DNA of 9,113 bases from an uncultured Clostridium sp. (GTDB lineage Bacteria; Bacillota; Clostridia; TANB77; CAG-508). Numbering within the stretch: position 1 is the stretch's first letter; every line of letters starts with the position of its first letter. The stretch is from the NCBI GenBank assembly GCA_946498265.1, contig CAMMNR010000065.1, positions 1-9,113 on the forward strand, in the 5' to 3' direction. The position numbers were made by a program, and so were the translations under genes. This document shows positions 5,325-9,113 of this stretch, piece after piece. Under the pieces are notes generated by a model, which was not told the DNA's origin, did no database searches, and was given only the letters and a program-made list of their open reading frames with translations.

Positions 5325-7070
5325 ATGTATAGAACAAAAACATGTGGAGAGCTAACAATAAAAAATGTAGGGGAAAAAGTAGAACTAGCAGGATGGATAC
5401 AAAAAGTAAGAAACTTAGGTGGAATGATTTTTATAGATCTAAGAGACGAATTTGGAATAACACAAATAGTAGTAAATGACGAAAGATTACAAGATATGGT
5501 AAAAGAATTAAATTCAGAAAGTTGTATACACATAGATGGAAAAATTGTAGAAAGAACAAATAAAAATCCCAAAATACCTACAGGAGAAATAGAAGTAATT
5601 GCAAATAATATAGAAGTATTAGGAAAATGTAAAAATGTTCTTCCATTTGAAATAAATACAGACCAAGAAGTAAGAGAAGATTTAAGATTAGAATATAGAT
5701 TTTTAGATTTAAGAAATGAAAAATTGCATAACAATATTTTATTACGTTCAAAAATTTTAAAAGCAATGAGAGATAAGATGGATGAATTAGGGTTCACAGA
5801 AATACAAACACCAATATTGGCTAATTCTTCTCCAGAAGGTGCAAGAGATTACCTAGTACCAAGTAGGTTAAATCCAGGAGAATTTTATGCACTTCCACAA
5901 GCACCACAACAATTTAAACAATTATTAATGGTGGCAGGATTTAATAAATATTATCAAATAGCACCATGTTTTAGAGACGAAGACCCACGAGCAGATAGAG
6001 CACCAGGAGAATTTTATCAATTAGACTTTGAAATGAGTTTTGCAACACAAGAAGATGTATTTAAAGTAGTAGAAGAAGTAGTACCATATACATTTGCAAA
6101 ATTTACAAATTGGAAAGTTGATAAAGGACCATTTTTAAAAATTCCATATAGAGAAGCAATGGAAAAATACGGTATAGATAAACCAGATTTAAGAAATCCA
6201 TTAATAATACAAGATGTGACAACATTATTTGAAAATTCGGATTTCAATGCATTTAAAGGAAAAACAGTAAAAGCAATAGTTGTACCAGACGGAGCTAAGC
6301 AGGGAAGAAAATTCTTTGATAAAATGGGAGACTTTGCAACAACAGATGAAGTTGGTGCAAAAGGATTAGCTTGGACAAAATTTGAAGAAACAGGAGAAGT
6401 AGCAGGAGGTATTGCTAAATTTATAACTGAAGATATAAAAGAAAAGCTAGAAAAAGATTTTGGAGCAGAGAAAAATTCAGCAATATTTTTCATAGCAGAC
6501 GAATTTGAAAAAGCACAAAAAATAGCTGGGCTAGTAAGAATTGAATTAGGAAAGAGATTAGACTTATTAGAAAAAGATGTATATAGATTCTGCTTTATTG
6601 TAGATTTCCCAATGTATGAATTATCAGATGAAGGAACTATCGACTTTAGTCACAATCCATTTTCAATGCCGCAAGGTGGATTAGAAGCATTAGAAAACAA
6701 AGATCCATTAGATATTTTAGCATATCAATATGACTTAGTATGTAATGGATATGAAATGGCTTCAGGAGCAGTAAGAAATCATAGTCCTGAAATAATGATA
6801 AAAGCATTTGAAATAGCAGGATATAAAGAAGAAGATGTAAAAACAAGATTTGGAGCATTATATAATGCATTTCAATACGGAACACCACCACATGCAGGTG
6901 CAGCACCAGGAATTGATAGAATGATAATGTTAATTGCTAATTCGCAAAATATTAGAGAAATAATAGCATTTCCAAAAAATAAGAGAGCAAGAGATTTACT
7001 TATGAGAGCACCTTCAAAAGTGTCTGATCAACAATTAAAAGATGTACATATCAAAAGGGACGTCCCCTAA
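5325..7070 (+). CDS. aspS: Aspartyl-tRNA synthetase
   Basis: AspRS is a cytoplasmic class IIb synthetase that charges tRNA-Asp with aspartate. From ATG 5325 it has 581 residues, the bacterial-type length. Residues 1-110 are the OB-fold anticodon-binding domain (GWIQKVRNLGGMIFIDLRDEFG). Motif 2 is FRDEDPRADRAPGEF, starting at F216; the PGEF-YQLD form is a known AspRS variant. The central bacterial GAD insertion lies at about 290-410. Motif 3 is GAAPGIDR with R532, followed by IAFPKNKRARDLL. Leu rather than His in RNLGG, where known non-discriminating bacterial enzymes carry His, leans toward a tRNA-Asp-specific enzyme; this is inference from one position. ATG 5319 (two residues longer) is less likely because it abuts the ribosome-binding site. 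The last residues, RDVP, are encoded by a GC-rich GGGACGTCCCC sequence that resembles the repeat at the right edge of the window. mnmA follows 20 bases on. Confidence 0.97.
   Translation: MYRTKTCGELTIKNVGEKVELAGWIQKVRNLGGMIFIDLRDEFGITQIVVNDERLQDMVKELNSESCIHIDGKIVERTNKNPKIPTGEIEVIANNIEVLGKCKNVLPFEINTDQEVREDLRLEYRFLDLRNEKLHNNILLRSKILKAMRDKMDELGFTEIQTPILANSSPEGARDYLVPSRLNPGEFYALPQAPQQFKQLLMVAGFNKYYQIAPCFRDEDPRADRAPGEFYQLDFEMSFATQEDVFKVVEEVVPYTFAKFTNWKVDKGPFLKIPYREAMEKYGIDKPDLRNPLIIQDVTTLFENSDFNAFKGKTVKAIVVPDGAKQGRKFFDKMGDFATTDEVGAKGLAWTKFEETGEVAGGIAKFITEDIKEKLEKDFGAEKNSAIFFIADEFEKAQKIAGLVRIELGKRLDLLEKDVYRFCFIVDFPMYELSDEGTIDFSHNPFSMPQGGLEALENKDPLDILAYQYDLVCNGYEMASGAVRNHSPEIMIKAFEIAGYKEEDVKTRFGALYNAFQYGTPPHAGAAPGIDRMIMLIANSQNIREIIAFPKNKRARDLLMRAPSKVSDQQLKDVHIKRDVP
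7057..7067. repeat. GC-rich palindrome at the 3' end of aspS
   Basis: GGGACGTCCC (7057-7066) is a perfect palindrome, extended by a further C at 7067. It forms the last coding bases of aspS and stands out in its AT-rich surroundings. It shares AAAGGG(G)ACG with the right-edge sequence at 9103-9112, suggesting one dispersed repeat family. The match is short, so chance is possible. Confidence 0.45.
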
Positions 7071-7090
7071 GAAAAGGAATGAGATAGAAT

Positions 7091-8137
7091 ATGAAGAAAA
7101 AAGTTTTATTAGGAATGAGTGGAGGCGTAGATAGCTCAGTATCAGCAATATTGTTACAACAGCAGGGATATGAAGTAATAGGATGCACAATGGAATTATG
7201 GGGAAAAGAAGAACAAAAAAAAGCTATAGAAGATGCAAAAAAAGTATGCCAGAAATTAGGTATTACGCATTATGTATTAAATTATAAAGAAGAATTCAAA
7301 TGCCATGTAATAGATAACTTCATAAATGAGTACAAAAATGCAAGAACACCGAATCCATGTGTAGAATGCAATAAAAATATAAAATTTGGAGTTTTATTAC
7401 AAAAAGCAAAAGAATTAGGATGTGAATATATAGCGACAGGACATTATGCTAGGATAGAATATTCAGAAGAATATAATAGGTATGTGTTAAGAAAATCTAA
7501 AGAAGAAAAGAAAGATCAAACATACTTTTTATATTCAATTCCAAAAGAAGAGCTACAACATATATTATTTCCTCTACAAGAATATACTAGTAAACAAGAT
7601 ACAAGAAAAATAGCTAAGGAAAATGGACTAGAAGTTTCAGAAAAAAAAGACAGTCAAGAAATATGTTTTATACCTGACAATGATTATAAAAAATTTTTAA
7701 AAGAGAATATAAATGAAAAAGTAAAAACAGGAAATATTGTGTTAAAAGCAGGAGAAGTATTAGGAAAGCATGAAGGACTAACAAATTATACGATAGGACA
7801 AAGAAAAGGTTTAGGAATATCATATAAAGAGCCATTATATGTCGTAGATTTAAATAAAGAAAAAAATGAAGTAATAGTAGGAACTGAAAAAGATTTATAT
7901 TCAAAAACTTTATATGTAACAAATGTTAATTGGTTAGTATTTGAAGATTTAAATAATAAAATTGAATGCTATGCAAAGGTAAGATACAGAGCAAAAGAAG
8001 CAAAGGCAATTGTGTATAAAGAAAAGGGAAAAATGAAAGTAGAATTTGACGAACCACAAAGAGCTATAACACCAGGGCAATCAGTAGTTTTCTATGATGA
8101 AAAGGGAATTGTATTAGGAGGAGGAATAATAGCTTAA
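7091..8137 (+). CDS. mnmA: tRNA-specific 2-thiouridylase MnmA
   Basis: MnmA (TrmU) transfers sulfur to uridine 34 of tRNA-Lys, -Glu and -Gln to make 2-thiouridine, using ATP to adenylate the base and sulfur supplied by a cysteine desulfurase. The 348-residue protein has the PP-loop SGGVDSS at residues 10-16. ATGHYAR at 115-121 and KDQTYFLY at 141-148 are standard motifs. The two catalytic cysteines are C93 in TPNPCVECN and C192 in DSQEICFIP. C90 replaces the Asp found in the E. coli enzyme (NPDILCN), giving a CxxC pair. The C-terminal third is the usual beta-barrel pair (YTIGQRKGLGI, then VRYRAKEAKA and DEPQRAITPGQS). ATG 7091 is preceded by AAGGA at 7074-7078, at a longish spacing. It lies 20 bases after aspS with no terminator between, so cotranscription is likely. 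A cysteine desulfurase gene, often next to mnmA in Firmicutes, is not in the window. Confidence 0.96.
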   Translation: MKKKVLLGMSGGVDSSVSAILLQQQGYEVIGCTMELWGKEEQKKAIEDAKKVCQKLGITHYVLNYKEEFKCHVIDNFINEYKNARTPNPCVECNKNIKFGVLLQKAKELGCEYIATGHYARIEYSEEYNRYVLRKSKEEKKDQTYFLYSIPKEELQHILFPLQEYTSKQDTRKIAKENGLEVSEKKDSQEICFIPDNDYKKFLKENINEKVKTGNIVLKAGEVLGKHEGLTNYTIGQRKGLGISYKEPLYVVDLNKEKNEVIVGTEKDLYSKTLYVTNVNWLVFEDLNNKIECYAKVRYRAKEAKAIVYKEKGKMKVEFDEPQRAITPGQSVVFYDEKGIVLGGGIIA

Positions 8138-8152
8138 GGATTATAAAAATAC

Positions 8153-8181
8153 TTGAGACAATGAAAATAATATGTTATACT
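8153..8181 (+). promoter_or_regulatory. Distal promoter for walR
   Basis: TTGAGA (8153-8158), a 17-base spacer and TATACT (8176-8181) with an extended -10 TG at 8173-8174 form a strong housekeeping-sigma promoter. It lies 16 bases past the mnmA stop, indicating that walR has its own transcription start near 8188 with a leader of about 110 bases. Confidence 0.7.
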
Positions 8182-8229
8182 CTAAACTGTAATATATGAA
8201 TAATTTTAGGAAATTTTATATAAAATAAC

Positions 8230-8258
8230 TTGTATAATAAAAATAAGTATGATATAAA
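8230..8258 (+). promoter_or_regulatory. Possible second walR promoter
   Basis: TTGTAT (8230-8235), a 17-base spacer and TATAAA (8253-8258) with TG at 8250-8251 give a second, weaker tandem match. It sits in a very AT-rich leader that includes a short TA run (8257-8269), so chance is a real possibility. Confidence 0.35.
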
Positions 8259-8282
8259 TATATATATAAATAAAGCTATATG

Positions 8283-8290
8283 AAAGGCGG
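8283..8290 (+). promoter_or_regulatory. Ribosome-binding site that sets a GTG start for walR
   Basis: AAAGGCGG lies 7 bases before the in-frame GTG at 8298. The upstream ATG at 8280 overlaps this site and has no ribosome-binding site of its own, so GTG 8298 is the better start. Confidence 0.7.
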
Positions 8291-8297
8291 TATTTGT

Positions 8298-9038
8298 GTG
8301 GAAGAAGAAACAGATAAAAACATAAAAACAATATTAATAGTAGATGATGAGCAACCAATAGTAGATATTTTAGTATACAATCTACAAAAAGAAGGGTATA
8401 AAACAATAGAAGCAAGTGATGGAATGACAGCAGTTGATATGGCGTTAGAACAAAAACCAGATCTAATTTTATTAGATATAATGTTGCCAAGACTAGATGG
8501 ATTATCAGTATGTAAAAGAATAAAAAATTCATTAAATGTTCCAATACTAATGCTTACAGCAAAAGACTCTGAAATAGATAAGATTTTAGGGTTAGAATTA
8601 GGTGCGGATGATTATATAACAAAACCATTTAGTGTAAGAGAGCTTGTGGCAAGAGTAAAAGCAAACTTACGAAAAGTAGAAGCTGTTTCAAATTCTAATA
8701 CAGATTATAAAAAAGTAAATGACAATAGAAAAGAAAATAAAATAGTAGTAGGCGAACTAGAACTAGACTTGGACAAATTTGAAGTAAAAGTAAGAGGAGA
8801 AATAATAGATTTAACTTTGAGAGAATTTGAAGTGTTAAAATTTTTAGCAACACAACCTGAACAAGTAGTAACAAGAGAAACTTTACTTGAAAAAGTATGG
8901 GGATATGAATACTATGGAGATATAAGGACAGTTGATGTAACAGTAAGAAGAATTAGAGAAAAAATAGAAAAAGATACATCAGCTCCTAAAATATTAATAA
9001 CCAAAAGAGGCGTAGGATATTATATAGCTTCAACATAA
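8298..9038 (+). CDS. walR: OmpR/PhoB-family response regulator, WalR (YycF)-like
   Basis: This is a two-component response regulator. From GTG 8298 it has 246 residues; counting from that start, the receiver domain spans about 8-125. It has the acidic pair in VDDE (D16, D17), phospho-acceptor D60 in LLDIMLPRLDG, T87 in LTAKDS and K109 in TKPFS. A polar linker (about 128-148) leads to an OmpR-type winged helix (about 149-242) ending KRGVGYY. The stretches LTAKDSEIDK, GADDYITKPFS and WGYEYYGDIRTVDVTVRRIREKIE are very close to Bacillus WalR, the essential regulator of cell-wall hydrolase genes, so walR is favoured over phoP-type paralogues. Presence of rodA and min genes nearby is suggestive but not proof. 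ATG 8280 would add six residues but overlaps the ribosome-binding site. The sensor kinase walK normally follows directly; here the stop is followed by repeat-like DNA and the window edge. Confidence 0.85.
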   Translation: MEEETDKNIKTILIVDDEQPIVDILVYNLQKEGYKTIEASDGMTAVDMALEQKPDLILLDIMLPRLDGLSVCKRIKNSLNVPILMLTAKDSEIDKILGLELGADDYITKPFSVRELVARVKANLRKVEAVSNSNTDYKKVNDNRKENKIVVGELELDLDKFEVKVRGEIIDLTLREFEVLKFLATQPEQVVTRETLLEKVWGYEYYGDIRTVDVTVRRIREKIEKDTSAPKILITKRGVGYYIAST

Positions 9039-9070
9039 AATGAGACAAAGGAGATGGACTGTAGGGAATT

Positions 9071-9113
9071 TGGGGACGGGGGTTTTTTTCCCTATTTTTG
9101 CCAAAGGGGACGG
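9071..9113. repeat. GC-rich repeat-like sequence at the right edge (partial)
   Basis: GGGGACGG occurs twice (9072-9079 and 9107-9113, the second one base short because the window ends; its GGGGACG is complete). Between the copies are a G5T7C3 stretch and CTATTTTTGCC. This composition is alien to the surrounding DNA and resembles dispersed repetitive palindromic sequences seen in Clostridia and linked to REP-type Y1 transposases; that link is from memory of the motif and no transposase is visible here. It begins 33 bases after the walR stop, where a kinase gene would be expected. Confidence 0.5.

Noticed and set aside
5303..8544. Minus-strand open frames opposite aspS, mnmA and walR
   Set aside because: They lie wholly or mostly over well-supported plus-strand genes, have biased hydrophobic composition and match no family I recognise.
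9040..9113. Short coding frame from ATG 9040 as the start of walK
   Set aside because: It reads through the GGGGACGG repeat and shows no membrane segment or kinase feature; the evidence is insufficient.

Overview
The window is a stretch of strongly AT-rich chromosomal DNA. It most likely comes from a low-GC, rod-shaped Firmicute of the class Clostridia. The evidence is AT-biased codon use (AGA for Arg, ATA for Ile), a Min system that includes MinE (present in Clostridia, absent from Bacillus), an EndoA/NdoA-type MazF, and a response regulator that reads very much like WalR/YycF. Everything recognisable is core housekeeping or cell-envelope biology. I see no phage, CRISPR, rRNA, tRNA, integrase or defence-island content.

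Left block (1-3435, + strand): minD (5' end cut by the window edge), minE, rodA and a dusB-type tRNA-dihydrouridine synthase are spaced by 34, 17 and 8 bases and probably form one operon, closed by a 20-bp perfect hairpin. MinD/MinE place the division site and RodA polymerises peptidoglycan during elongation. MinE carries a long Lys/Glu/Gln/Asn-rich tail not found in ordinary MinE. rodA is split by one extra base at about 1998; removing it restores an intact family motif.

Middle block (3436-5318): a lone mazF/ndoA (+) with no antitoxin gene beside it converges with an HD-GYP-family phosphodiesterase gene (-). A hairpin lies between them. The HD-GYP protein has no recognisable sensor domain, has six cysteines packed around its metal-binding core, and has an unusual charged C-terminal half. 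The 260-base region between it and aspS holds a 12-bp perfect inverted repeat whose two arms each contain a -35-like hexamer facing outward, plus a good aspS-proximal promoter.

Right block (5319-9113, + strand): aspS (aspartyl-tRNA synthetase) and mnmA (tRNA U34 2-thiolase) are 20 bases apart and probably cotranscribed. walR follows after a 142-base leader with two candidate extended -10 promoters. The partner kinase gene (walK) would be expected next, but the window ends in a GC-rich repeat-like sequence (GGGGACGG twice). A related GGGACGTCCCC sequence also forms the last codons of aspS. This suggests a dispersed palindromic repeat family, and it is the only hint of mobile-type DNA here.

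Most promising items: the rodA frameshift, the MinE tail, the cysteine-rich HD-GYP protein, the divergent promoter/inverted repeat, and the GGGGACG repeat family. None amounts to a clearly new biological system on sequence reading alone.
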